Source of the DNA: an uncultured Bacteroidota bacterium
GTDB lineage: Bacteria > Bacteroidota > Bacteroidia > Flavobacteriales > Flavobacteriaceae
DNA length: 40,335 nucleotides
Direction: 5' to 3'
Assembly: GCA_902523635.1 (NCBI GenBank)
Contig: CABZAE010000007.1
Location: forward strand, 1-40,335
Shown here: positions 9,949 through 18,066 of the stretch, piece after piece
How positions within the stretch are numbered: the stretch's first letter is position 1
Layout of the letters: each line of letters opens with the position of its first letter
Program-made: the position numbers and the translations under genes
The notes under the pieces: generated by a model
Database searches by the model: none
The model's input: only the letters and a program-made list of their open reading frames with translations
Told to the model about the DNA's origin: nothing

Positions 9949-10463
9949 TTTGCGAGTGAAGCATTAAAAATATCTTGAGTTATTCTTTCAAAAATAGCAT
10001 CATGAGCCTCAGATTTTATACTTACTAATTGAACTTCTGCTGGGTAATCATAATAAAACGAGAATCTGTTTTCAAAGTCATCATCCTCATTTTTGACATT
10101 AATAAATCTCACATTAATTGAAATTGTCAATCTGTTTTGTGCCGCAGTCAATTCGGAAGTTGCAGTCATTGGACTCACGCGATACTCAATAATCTCACCC
10201 TCGTATATTAGATCTGCGTCCTGTGAAACTAGTTGTAAATTTGTTTGATTTTGAAGTATGTTTTGTAAAGATGTTGTAAAATTTCTATCAAGCCCTGGTT
10301 CAAAAATAGATCCCATATCGTTTCCTGCATTATTTTCAAAAAAATTTACCTGAAAAGTTTCTGTCCCGGCTGGGATTGAGGCACCAGTAAATGAATAACT
10401 ACCACATCCTAGACTTGATGTTAAGAAAAATAAAATCAATATTTTTTTAAAGTTCAATATCAT
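9942..10463 (-). CDS. lptE: LPS-assembly lipoprotein LptE, Bacteroidota type
   Basis: A 173-residue outer-membrane lipoprotein. The signal peptide (residues 1-19) ends with the lipobox SLGC at Cys20. The mature part begins GSYSFTGASIPAGTETFQV and carries the alternating beta/alpha pattern of LptE, including NFFENNAG and DADLIYEGEIIEYRVSP. LptE plugs the LptD barrel that inserts lipopolysaccharide in the outer leaflet. It overlaps the sigma54 activator by 17 bases and the TPR-like gene by 7, suggesting one transcript. Confidence 0.88.
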   Translation of the reverse strand: MILNFKKILILFFLTSSLGCGSYSFTGASIPAGTETFQVNFFENNAGNDMGSIFEPGLDRNFTTSLQNILQNQTNLQLVSQDADLIYEGEIIEYRVSPMTATSELTAAQNRLTISINVRFINVKNEDDDFENRFSFYYDYPAEVQLVSIKSEAHDAIFERITQDIFNASLAKW

Positions 10464-11679
10464 GTTGTTTTATTTTTCTATATAAAGTTCTCTCAGAAAT
10501 ACCAAGTTCTTTGGCTGCAGCTTTTCTTTTGCCATTATTTCTTTCTAGAGCTTTTATTATAAGCTCCAATTCTTTGTCATGAATTGAAAGGGTTTCTTCC
10601 TCACTAATCTCTTCTGCAAAATGGTATTTGTCCTGCTTTATTTGTTCATCTTCGTAAGAGGATTTTTTATTAATAACTTCTTCATTACTAGCTTTAATTT
10701 CAAATAACTTTTCGAGATTACTTTTTTCACTAGAATTTAAATTTTGAGTATCAGTATTCAAGTGTTTGGTTATTTTTTTTAGGTCATTCAAATCCTTTTT
10801 CATGTCAAACAAAATCTTGTACATGATTTCCCTCTCGTTTGAAAAATCATTTTGCTCTTTTCTTTCATTTACAAGTGCAGGTAAAGAAATTTTGACATCA
10901 GTTAAATAAGTGTTTAGAATGGAGGGGGGGATTTCTCTTTTCTCCTCTAATACAGAAAGTTGCTCAGCAATATTCCTAAGTTGTCTAACGTTACCTGACC
11001 AGTTGTGATTGTTTAGAAGGTCCTGTGCATCTTCATCCAATCGAACAGTAGGCATATTATACTTTTTTGCAAAATCTGAAGCAAATTTTCTGAAAAGTAA
11101 GTGAATGTCATCTTTTCTAGATCTGAGTGGAGGAACTTTAATTTCAACAGTACTCAATCTGTAAAAAAGGTCCTCTCTAAACTTTCCTTTTTTAATGGCA
11201 TCTTCCATATCTAAATTAGTTGCAGCCACAATTCGAACGTTTGTTTTTTTAACATCTGATGAACCAACCTTGATATATTCTCCATTTTCAAGAATTCTAA
11301 GTAATCGAACTTGAGTTGTAAGTGGTAATTCACCAACTTCATCCAAAAAAATTGTCCCACCGTCTGCAACTTCAAAGTAACCTTTTCTTGAACTTGTAGC
11401 ACCTGTAAAAGCTCCTTTTTCATGTCCAAAAAGTTCGGAATCAATTGTACCCTCAGGAATTGCTCCACAATTTACAGCAATATATTTATTATGTTTCCTG
11501 TGGGATAATTGGTGAATGATTTTTGGAAAACTTTCTTTTCCCACTCCACTTTCACCAGTTACAAGAACTGAAATGTCTGTTGGAGCCACTCTTAAGGCTT
11601 TTTCAATGGATCTGTTTAATAAAAAATGATTTCCAATTATTCCAAATCTTTGTTTTATTGATTGAGTTGTGATATCCAT
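10447..11679 (-). CDS. Sigma54-dependent transcriptional activator without receiver domain
   Basis: A 410-residue bacterial enhancer-binding protein. The AAA+ domain starts almost at the N terminus, with no receiver or GAF domain. Walker A is GESGVGKE (42-49), the sigma54-contacting loop is GAFTGA (89-94), Walker B is TIFLDEVGE (about 109-117), and there is an arginine-finger region FREDLFYRLS. A low-complexity acidic linker (about 270-365) leads to a Fis-type helix-turn-helix at the C terminus (KRKAAAKELGISERTLYRKI). It should remodel RNA polymerase-sigma54 at -24/-12 promoters. Lacking a sensor domain, it may be controlled by its own level or by a partner. It lies 6 bases after miaB and overlaps lptE. 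A candidate target is the groES promoter at 8894-8909. Confidence 0.95.
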   Translation of the reverse strand: MDITTQSIKQRFGIIGNHFLLNRSIEKALRVAPTDISVLVTGESGVGKESFPKIIHQLSHRKHNKYIAVNCGAIPEGTIDSELFGHEKGAFTGATSSRKGYFEVADGGTIFLDEVGELPLTTQVRLLRILENGEYIKVGSSDVKKTNVRIVAATNLDMEDAIKKGKFREDLFYRLSTVEIKVPPLRSRKDDIHLLFRKFASDFAKKYNMPTVRLDEDAQDLLNNHNWSGNVRQLRNIAEQLSVLEEKREIPPSILNTYLTDVKISLPALVNERKEQNDFSNEREIMYKILFDMKKDLNDLKKITKHLNTDTQNLNSSEKSNLEKLFEIKASNEEVINKKSSYEDEQIKQDKYHFAEEISEEETLSIHDKELELIIKALERNNGKRKAAAKELGISERTLYRKIKQHDIEL

Positions 11680-11685
11680 AATGTC

Positions 11686-13125
11686 TTATTTAACGGCATT
11701 TCCAATTAATGTTGCAGATGTACAATTTGATATTAGTACATCAACAAAATCTCCAATTTTAAAATTTTTTTTGTCAAAAACTACTACTGTGTTTTGTTCA
11801 TTTCTTCCACACCACTGATTTTTTGATTTTTTTGACTCCTTTTCAATTAAAACTTTTACGGTTTTTCCTATGTATGAGCGTGTTCTGTAAAGGCTATGTT
11901 TTTGTTGAAGATCAACAATTTCTTGAAGTCTTCTTTTCTTTGTGATTTCGGAAACATCATCTTTAAGTTTTCTGTAAGCTAGGGTGCCAGGCCTTTCAGA
12001 ATATTTGAACATATATCCAAATTCATATTTTACTTGCTCCATTAAATCTAGAGTCAGTTGGTGATCTTTCTCATTTTCACCTGGAAAACCCGCAATCATA
12101 TCGTGAGAAATCGAACAATCAGGCATATATTCTCTGATTTTTTGTATTAAGTTTAAATATTCTTGTCTAGAATGTTTGCGATTCATCAAGCCCAGTATTT
12201 TATCACTCCCAGACTGTACAGGAAGATGTATGTGCTTGCATATGTTTGAGTGCTCAGACATGGTCTTTAAAACATCTAAACTCATGTCTTGTGGGTTTGA
12301 TGTTGAAAACCTGACCCTAAGCTTGGGGAATGTTCTAGCTATTAATTTTAAAAGTTTTGCAAAATTTATCGCGGTTTTTTTTCTTAAATCACTTATTTTT
12401 TTGAAATCCTTTTTTAATCCCCCTCCATACCATAAATAACTATCTACGTTTTGACCCAATAGAGTAATTTCTTTAAAATTATTTTCAACAAGTTCTTGTA
12501 TCTCATCCAAAATACTTATTGGGTCTCTGCTTCTTTCTCTTCCTCTAGTAAAAGGAACAACACAAAATGTACACATGTTATCACACCCCCTGGTTATTGA
12601 TACAAAAGCAGTTACTCCATTAGATGCGATTCTTACAGGGGATATGTCGCCATAGGTTTCTTCCTTGGATAAAATAACATTGACTGCATTTTTTCCAATT
12701 TCAATATCTTTTAAAAGATTGGGAATGTCACGGTAAGCGTCAGGCCCAACAACTAAGTCAACAATTTTTTCCTGCTCTAAAAATTTGTTTTTTAGTCTTT
12801 CCGCCATACAACCTAGTACACCAACTTTTAAATTCTTATTATTTGTTTTTAATCTATTTAAGTCTTTTAACCTTTTTCTAACTGTTGTTTCAGCTTTTTC
12901 TCTAATTGAGCAGGTATTCAGTAATATTAAATCTGCCTCAATTAGGGTGGTTGTGGGCACGTAACCTTCTTTAGAAATTATTGATGAAACAACCTCACTG
13001 TCTGAAAAGTTCATCTGACATCCATAACTTTCAATGTAAAATTTTTTTAAACTTTTTGATATGTTTAAACTCGATTTATTTTTGAACTTAACCTGGCTTT
13101 CCAAATAATGACTTTTTTTTTGCAA
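11686..13125 (-). CDS. miaB: tRNA-2-methylthio-N6-dimethylallyladenosine synthase MiaB
   Basis: A radical-SAM methylthiotransferase that modifies i6A37 of tRNAs. The N-terminal UPF0004 domain has the three auxiliary-cluster cysteines in SYGCQMN (Cys36), NTCSIRE and LGCMAER. The radical-SAM motif RGCDNMCTFC gives CxxxCxxC, and a C-terminal TRAM domain follows (from about SYIGKTVKVLI). The longest frame starts with TTG at 13125. A second in-frame TTG at 13104 may be the real start, because a TATATTTG promoter element (13123-13130) overlaps the first. Either start leaves the non-conserved leader short of the first motif. It is the first gene of the transcript that includes the sigma54 activator. 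Confidence 0.96.
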   Translation of the reverse strand: MQKKSHYLESQVKFKNKSSLNISKSLKKFYIESYGCQMNFSDSEVVSSIISKEGYVPTTTLIEADLILLNTCSIREKAETTVRKRLKDLNRLKTNNKNLKVGVLGCMAERLKNKFLEQEKIVDLVVGPDAYRDIPNLLKDIEIGKNAVNVILSKEETYGDISPVRIASNGVTAFVSITRGCDNMCTFCVVPFTRGRERSRDPISILDEIQELVENNFKEITLLGQNVDSYLWYGGGLKKDFKKISDLRKKTAINFAKLLKLIARTFPKLRVRFSTSNPQDMSLDVLKTMSEHSNICKHIHLPVQSGSDKILGLMNRKHSRQEYLNLIQKIREYMPDCSISHDMIAGFPGENEKDHQLTLDLMEQVKYEFGYMFKYSERPGTLAYRKLKDDVSEITKKRRLQEIVDLQQKHSLYRTRSYIGKTVKVLIEKESKKSKNQWCGRNEQNTVVVFDKKNFKIGDFVDVLISNCTSATLIGNAVK

Positions 13126-13130
13126 ATATA
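13123..13130 (-). promoter_or_regulatory. TAnnTTTG promoter element for miaB operon
   Basis: Read on the minus strand the bases are TATATTTG, an exact match to the Bacteroidota housekeeping -7 element TAnnTTTG. A start about 7 bases downstream would place the 5' end near 13117, inside the longest miaB frame and favouring translation from the TTG at 13104. Confidence 0.5.
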
Positions 13131-13148
13131 ATATTTAAAAGTAATTTA

Positions 13149-13161
13149 TGACAATTTGTCA
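13149..13161. promoter_or_regulatory. TGACA-N3-TGTCA palindrome in the miaB/topA divergent gap
   Basis: The bases TGACAATTTGTCA have the same 5-bp arms and 3-base spacing as the site at 8953-8965. It lies between the two divergent promoters and overlaps the -33 region proposed for topA, so a bound factor could affect either gene. Confidence 0.4.
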
Positions 13162-13183
13162 GTAATAATTTCCCATACATTTG
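13155..13183 (+). promoter_or_regulatory. Candidate distal topA promoter (TTTG-N17-TACATTTG)
   Basis: A -33-like TTTG at 13155-13158 is followed 17 bases later by TACATTTG (13176-13183), an exact TAnnTTTG match. The predicted leader to the topA ATG would be about 65 bases. Confidence 0.45.
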
Positions 13184-13227
13184 TATCTAAACAAAATGCA
13201 AATTTTATGATGATAAAAAAAAAAATA

Positions 13228-13235
13228 TACTTTTG
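13228..13235 (+). promoter_or_regulatory. Candidate proximal topA promoter -7 element
   Basis: TACTTTTG fits TAnnTTTG exactly and lies 20 bases before the topA ATG at 13256, following a run of adenines. No clear -33 TTTG is present at the right distance. Confidence 0.4.
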
Positions 13236-13255
13236 TGATCTCAAATTTTAAATAA

Positions 13256-15712
13256 ATGTCAAAAAATCTTGTTATAGTCGAATCCCCCGCTAAAGCCAAA
13301 ACCATTGAAAAATTCTTGGGCGAAGACTATAAAGTTGTTTCAAGTTATGGACATATATCAGATTTACCCTCAAAGGAACTTGGTGTTGATGTTGAAAATA
13401 ATTTTAAACCCGAATACATCATATCTAAGGAAAAAAAAGAAATTGTAAACTCTCTTAAGAAAAGTGTGAATAAATCTGAAACAATTTGGTTGGCCAGTGA
13501 TGAGGATAGAGAGGGTGAAGCTATTGCTTGGCATCTTTTTGAGAGTTTAAGTCTTGAAAAAGAAAGAACCAAAAGAATTGTTTTTAGAGAAATTACCAAA
13601 AAAGCTATCCTAAACGCAATTGAAAATCCTAGAGAAATCAATCAGAATTTGGTTAATGCTCAACAGGCAAGAAGAGTTATCGATCGACTAGTCGGATTTG
13701 AGATTTCTCCCATTTTATGGAGAAAGGTTAAGGGAGGATTATCAGCTGGAAGAGTTCAATCTGTTGCTGTCCGAATTTTGGTTGACAGAGAAAATGAAAT
13801 CAATGATTTTAAGGCTCAGTCAAGTTTTAAAATAAAAGCTGATTTTATAAGCGAAGAAGAAGGGCTGGTACAAACGGAGTTGTCTGAATCACTGGAATTT
13901 AAATCGGATGTTGAAAATTTCTTTCAATTATGTACCAAATCAACCTTTAAAGTTGCAAAGATTGAAAAAAAACCATTTAAAAAATCTCCATCACCCCCTT
14001 TTACTACATCAACTTTACAGCAAGAAGCATCCAGAAAACTAGGATTTTCCGTTAGTAGAACAATGTCTGCAGCACAAAAGCTTTACGAGGCTGGACAAAT
14101 CACATACATGAGAACCGACAGCGTTAGTTTATCGAACGAAGCAATTGATTCAATAAAAGAAGTGATTAAAAATAGTTATGGTGAAAACTATTCTCAAGTA
14201 AGAAGGTATAGTAACAAAAATAAAGGGGCACAAGAGGCTCACGAAGCAATAAGACCGACTAAGGTTCAAAACAGAGAAGTGAGTTTAGAAATTGATGCAA
14301 TAAAATTGTATAAATTAATTTGGAATCGAACCGTTTCCTCACAAATGAGTGATGCAATACTTGAAAGAACCACTATAGCAATTGAATCAGACAAATTTAA
14401 AAGTCAATTTAAGGCAAAGGGTGAAGTAATAGTTTTCGACGGATTTTTAAGTGTCTACATAGCTGGATCTGATAAAATTGAGGATGATAGTTTGGGAATT
14501 TTACCTCAGATCAGCGTGGGTGAAGAACTTAAATATAAATTTGTAAAGGCTACTGAACGATTTTCAAGACCACCATCCCGATATACTGAGGCTGCATTGG
14601 TGAAAAAGATGGAGGAATTGGGCATAGGAAGACCTTCAACATATGCTCCAACTATTACAACAATTCAAAACAGAAAGTATGTTGAAAAAGGCACTTATGA
14701 AGGACACGAGCGGTTTTTTACTGAAATATCTTTAGATAATGATCAAATTTTTACTAAAAAGTTAACTGAAAATACAGCATCAGAAAAAGGAAAGCTTGTA
14801 CCAACTGAAGTTGGAACAATTGTTACTGATTTTTTAGTTAATAATTTTTCAAACATTTTAGATTACAATTTTACAGCGAGCGTAGAAAAAGACTTTGATA
14901 GTATTGCAAATGGTAATCAAGATTGGACAAGTATTTTAAATGATTTTTATGGTGCTTTTCATCCCAATGTTCTTGATGTTAAAGAAAACGCAGCTAGAGA
15001 GACAGGTGAGAGATTACTGGGATTGCATCCTGAAAATGGGAGAAAAGTTATTGTAAGGCTTGGGAAATTTGGACCTATGGTTCAAATTGGTTCTCAAGAT
15101 GATAATGAAAAACCTTTATATGCCGGCTTGCTTCCAAACCAAAAAATTGGAAAAATCACTCTTGAAGAAAGTTTGGAGTTATTTAAACTTCCATTTTACG
15201 TTGGGGATTTTGAGAATGAAAAGGTAGAGACAAATATTGGACGATTTGGACCATATATTAGGCATAAAAATAATTTTGTCTCACTCCCTAAAGGGTTGAA
15301 TCCTCTTGATGTGTCAATTGAAATGGCCATTGAACTAATTAATGAAAAAAGAAAAGTTGATGCACCAATTGCAAATTATGAAGGATTCGATGTGACAAAA
15401 GGAAAAGGCCGTTTCGGACCATTCATAAAATGGAATGGCCTTTTTATAAATGTTAATAAATCTTACGATTTTGAAAATTTAAATAAATCTCAAATTGAAG
15501 AGCTTATCGAATCAAAAAAGAAAAAAGAAGCTGAAAAAATTCTCAAAGTTTGGGAGGACGCAGGAATCAGAATTGAAAAGGCTAGGTGGGGAAGGTTTAA
15601 TGTAATTAAAGGCACGAAAAAGATTGAATTACCTAAAGAAACAGATGTTAACAAATTAACTCTCGATAAAGTTTCTTCTTTTTTTACAAAGAAAAAGTCT
15701 AAGAAGGTTTAA
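13256..15712 (+). CDS. topA: DNA topoisomerase I (type IA)
   Basis: An 818-residue type IA topoisomerase that relaxes negative supercoils. The Toprim domain has NLVIVESPAKAKTIEKFLG at the N terminus and the metal-binding SDEDREGEAIAWH (Asp82, Asp84). The nucleophile is Tyr284 in GQITYMRTDSVSLS. The lid/gate helices contain AGRVQSVAVRI. The C-terminal part has repeated G(R/K)FGP(F/M/Y)(I/V) units of the zinc-free topo_C repeat type instead of tetracysteine zinc fingers, as is usual in Bacteroidota. It is divergent from miaB and monocistronic as far as can be seen. Confidence 0.98.
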   Translation: MSKNLVIVESPAKAKTIEKFLGEDYKVVSSYGHISDLPSKELGVDVENNFKPEYIISKEKKEIVNSLKKSVNKSETIWLASDEDREGEAIAWHLFESLSLEKERTKRIVFREITKKAILNAIENPREINQNLVNAQQARRVIDRLVGFEISPILWRKVKGGLSAGRVQSVAVRILVDRENEINDFKAQSSFKIKADFISEEEGLVQTELSESLEFKSDVENFFQLCTKSTFKVAKIEKKPFKKSPSPPFTTSTLQQEASRKLGFSVSRTMSAAQKLYEAGQITYMRTDSVSLSNEAIDSIKEVIKNSYGENYSQVRRYSNKNKGAQEAHEAIRPTKVQNREVSLEIDAIKLYKLIWNRTVSSQMSDAILERTTIAIESDKFKSQFKAKGEVIVFDGFLSVYIAGSDKIEDDSLGILPQISVGEELKYKFVKATERFSRPPSRYTEAALVKKMEELGIGRPSTYAPTITTIQNRKYVEKGTYEGHERFFTEISLDNDQIFTKKLTENTASEKGKLVPTEVGTIVTDFLVNNFSNILDYNFTASVEKDFDSIANGNQDWTSILNDFYGAFHPNVLDVKENAARETGERLLGLHPENGRKVIVRLGKFGPMVQIGSQDDNEKPLYAGLLPNQKIGKITLEESLELFKLPFYVGDFENEKVETNIGRFGPYIRHKNNFVSLPKGLNPLDVSIEMAIELINEKRKVDAPIANYEGFDVTKGKGRFGPFIKWNGLFINVNKSYDFENLNKSQIEELIESKKKKEAEKILKVWEDAGIRIEKARWGRFNVIKGTKKIELPKETDVNKLTLDKVSSFFTKKKSKKV

Positions 15713-15949
15713 TTATAAAGAATCGAACTGATTAGAAATTTGAACTTTGATGACTTATATTAACAATAGTGTTAAAATAAAACTAAGGAAATAACGTTAC
15801 TTAACTAAATTCTAAATACAAAATTTACAAGATTTAATCTGAAAGAATTTTATTATGTTTGAAAATAATTTTTATATAATTTGTACAAAATTTTACTTTA
15901 GCTTAAATTTTATGTTAATTTTACAAGTTAAAACTCAATACAAACAACA
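15713..15949. other. Intergenic region between topA and gldK
   Basis: The 237 bases are AT-rich with no convincing gene. A 6-bp inverted repeat TTAACA-ATAG-TGTTAA (15760-15775) could be a weak topA terminator but has no T-run. TATGTTTG at 15854-15861 matches TAnnTTTG and is the best candidate for the gldKLMN promoter, giving a leader of about 80 bases. Confidence 0.5.
15854..15861 (+). promoter_or_regulatory. Candidate gldKLMN promoter -7 element
   Basis: TATGTTTG is an exact TAnnTTTG match, 89 bases before the gldK GTG. I see no strong -33 TTTG at the usual distance, so the assignment is tentative. Confidence 0.35.
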
Positions 15950-17386
15950 GTGAAAAATCTTTTACTAACTATACTCTGTTTTGTTGTAATTTATTCGTGC
16001 GGTAAATCTGACAAGGGTGAATTAGTTGGTTATGACGCCATGAAATTTTTTAATTCTCAACCCTCTGGTATGGTTTTAATTCCTAGTGGATCATTTTTAA
16101 TGGGTATGGCTGATGACGATTACGTTCAGCTTCAGAATGCACCTGTTAGCACAGTTTCCATCAAGGCATTTTATATGGATGAAACAGAAATTACCAATGG
16201 TGAGTACAAACAATTTGTTAATTGGGTCAGAGACTCTGTTGTAAGGGATGCGTTAGCCAAAAGAGCAATAGCTGAAATTGGCTCAACTCCAACTGAAGAA
16301 GATTTAGATTTGGATAACAGTATCAATAGCTATTTCCCCCTATATGAAGTTCCCGAGGATGTAAGCGATGAAGAAAAGGGTGGTTATCAATTATATAAAG
16401 AGCAAAATTTAGATTTGGAAATCAGTGAGTTTGATAAAAGTACTTACAATTTGAATTATGATGTGGATTTACTTTGGGATCGTGAGGATTATCCTGATTT
16501 GGCATACGCTGAGGTAATGGAGGGAGTATTTCCTGGTGAAGGTTTTTTCCTTCCTAAAGAGGAATCTTTCAATGGTGAAAGAACTTTTAACACAAAAAAA
16601 ATTGAATATACTTTTACCGTCTTTGATGCTGAAGCCGCTATAAAATCAGACAGTGACTCAAGAAAAAATTTTTTCAAGGAAAAAACAATTCCAATTTATC
16701 CTGACACGACCGCTTGGATAAAGGATTTTAATTACAGTTATAACGATCCAATGCACAACGATTATTTTTGGCATGATGCTTATAATGACTATCCTGTTGT
16801 AGGTGTTTCTTGGGAACAAGCAAAAGCTTTTGCTCACTGGAGAACGATGTACAAAAATCAGTATGTAAGGTCTAAAAAGAAGAACGGACAAGATGTACCA
16901 AATTTTAGATTACCAAACGAAGCTGAGTGGGAGTATGCTGCTCGTGGTGGTCTAGAGTCTGCGACATATCCGTGGGGTGGTCCTTACACCATTGATGGAG
17001 AGGGCTGTTTTTTAGCTAATTTTAAGCCCAACAGAGGAGATTATGCTTCCGATAACGCTTTGTATACTGTTGAAGCAGAATCTTATTGGCCAAATGATTA
17101 TGGTTTGTACAACATGGCTGGAAATGTTTCTGAGTGGACTGACTCCGCATATGATAAAGGGGCTTACACTTTTGATGCAGGCCTTAATCCAAATGTTGCC
17201 GATTCAACAAACCTGAGAAAAGTGATTAGAGGAGGATCTTGGAAAGATATTGCTTATTTTCTGCGTGTTAGTGCAAGAGACTACGAGTATAAGGACGAAA
17301 AAAGATCCTACATTGGATTTAGAACAGTCCAGGATTATTTAGGCGAAGACATTGGAATTAACGATAATCCAAATAAAGTATTTTAA
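15950..17386 (+). CDS. gldK: T9SS outer-membrane-ring lipoprotein GldK
   Basis: A 478-residue lipoprotein of the formylglycine-generating-enzyme/sulfatase-modifying fold. It starts with GTG at 15950. The signal peptide (about 1-16) ends at a lipobox-like YSC with Cys17. FGE-fold segments include GMVLIPSGSFLMGM, FYMDETEITNGEYKQFV, PVVGVSWEQAKAFAHW, RLPNEAEWEYAARGG, NMAGNVSEWT and RGGSWKD. GldK with GldN forms the periplasmic ring attached to the outer membrane in the type IX secretion system and in gliding. Its catalytic function is lost in the family and its role is structural. It is the first gene of gldKLMN. Confidence 0.96.
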   Translation: MKNLLLTILCFVVIYSCGKSDKGELVGYDAMKFFNSQPSGMVLIPSGSFLMGMADDDYVQLQNAPVSTVSIKAFYMDETEITNGEYKQFVNWVRDSVVRDALAKRAIAEIGSTPTEEDLDLDNSINSYFPLYEVPEDVSDEEKGGYQLYKEQNLDLEISEFDKSTYNLNYDVDLLWDREDYPDLAYAEVMEGVFPGEGFFLPKEESFNGERTFNTKKIEYTFTVFDAEAAIKSDSDSRKNFFKEKTIPIYPDTTAWIKDFNYSYNDPMHNDYFWHDAYNDYPVVGVSWEQAKAFAHWRTMYKNQYVRSKKKNGQDVPNFRLPNEAEWEYAARGGLESATYPWGGPYTIDGEGCFLANFKPNRGDYASDNALYTVEAESYWPNDYGLYNMAGNVSEWTDSAYDKGAYTFDAGLNPNVADSTNLRKVIRGGSWKDIAYFLRVSARDYEYKDEKRSYIGFRTVQDYLGEDIGINDNPNKVF

Positions 17387-17432
17387 AACAAAATAAAACA
17401 ATAAATCAAAATAGAAATAAAACTTAACAATC

Positions 17433-18035
17433 ATGAAAACAATTAAACACAAAAGATTTTTTATTCCAGACAATATATTAGAACTATTTTTTGGTCTTGG
17501 AGCCTCTGTCGTAATTATTGGGGCACTTTTAAAAATAACACACGCTGATTTTATCTTTCCTGGTAATGTGTGGTTAACAGCAGGTTTGGTAACCGAAGCG
17601 ATCATTTTTGGTATCTCTGGTCTTAAAGGCTATATGACCATTGACCCTGATGGCTTTGAAAGTGGGGATGATATTGAAACCCTTGAGGTTGAGACACATG
17701 AACTTGCAAAAGCTGTTGCAACTTCAATCAAGAAAATAACCAAGTTGAATGAAGATTTATCGATGGCTAGTAAATCAATTGGTTCACTTCACATTCCTCA
17801 TGATATGAATGCTCACATGAGTGATTACAATGCTAACATTCACGCCGGTGCAACCAAGCTCGATGAAATTAACAAGCTTTACGAGTCTTTGAGTAGCCAT
17901 TTGATTGAAGTCAATTCTTCAACCAGCGAAATGCATGTACCTGATGGATTAAATGAAGAATTAGCTAAGATGAAAAACAAGGTTACTCAATTGAATGCTA
18001 AATACAAAGGTGTACTGAACGCATTCAATAATTAA
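17433..18035 (+). CDS. gldL: T9SS/gliding motor inner-membrane protein GldL
   Basis: A 200-residue protein with two N-terminal membrane helices (about residues 14-34 and 45-65) and a long cytoplasmic helical tail. GldL and GldM form the proton-driven rotary motor of the T9SS. The K34-x2-H37 pair at the end of helix 1 and Glu55 in helix 2 (GLVTEAIIFGISGLKGY) are the kind of buried charged residues that form the proton path in the characterised homologue. Exact equivalence was not aligned. It lies 46 bases after gldK and 31 before gldM. Confidence 0.95.
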   Translation: MKTIKHKRFFIPDNILELFFGLGASVVIIGALLKITHADFIFPGNVWLTAGLVTEAIIFGISGLKGYMTIDPDGFESGDDIETLEVETHELAKAVATSIKKITKLNEDLSMASKSIGSLHIPHDMNAHMSDYNANIHAGATKLDEINKLYESLSSHLIEVNSSTSEMHVPDGLNEELAKMKNKVTQLNAKYKGVLNAFNN

Positions 18036-18066
18036 CAATTAAATTAACAAAAACAACTAATTTATT

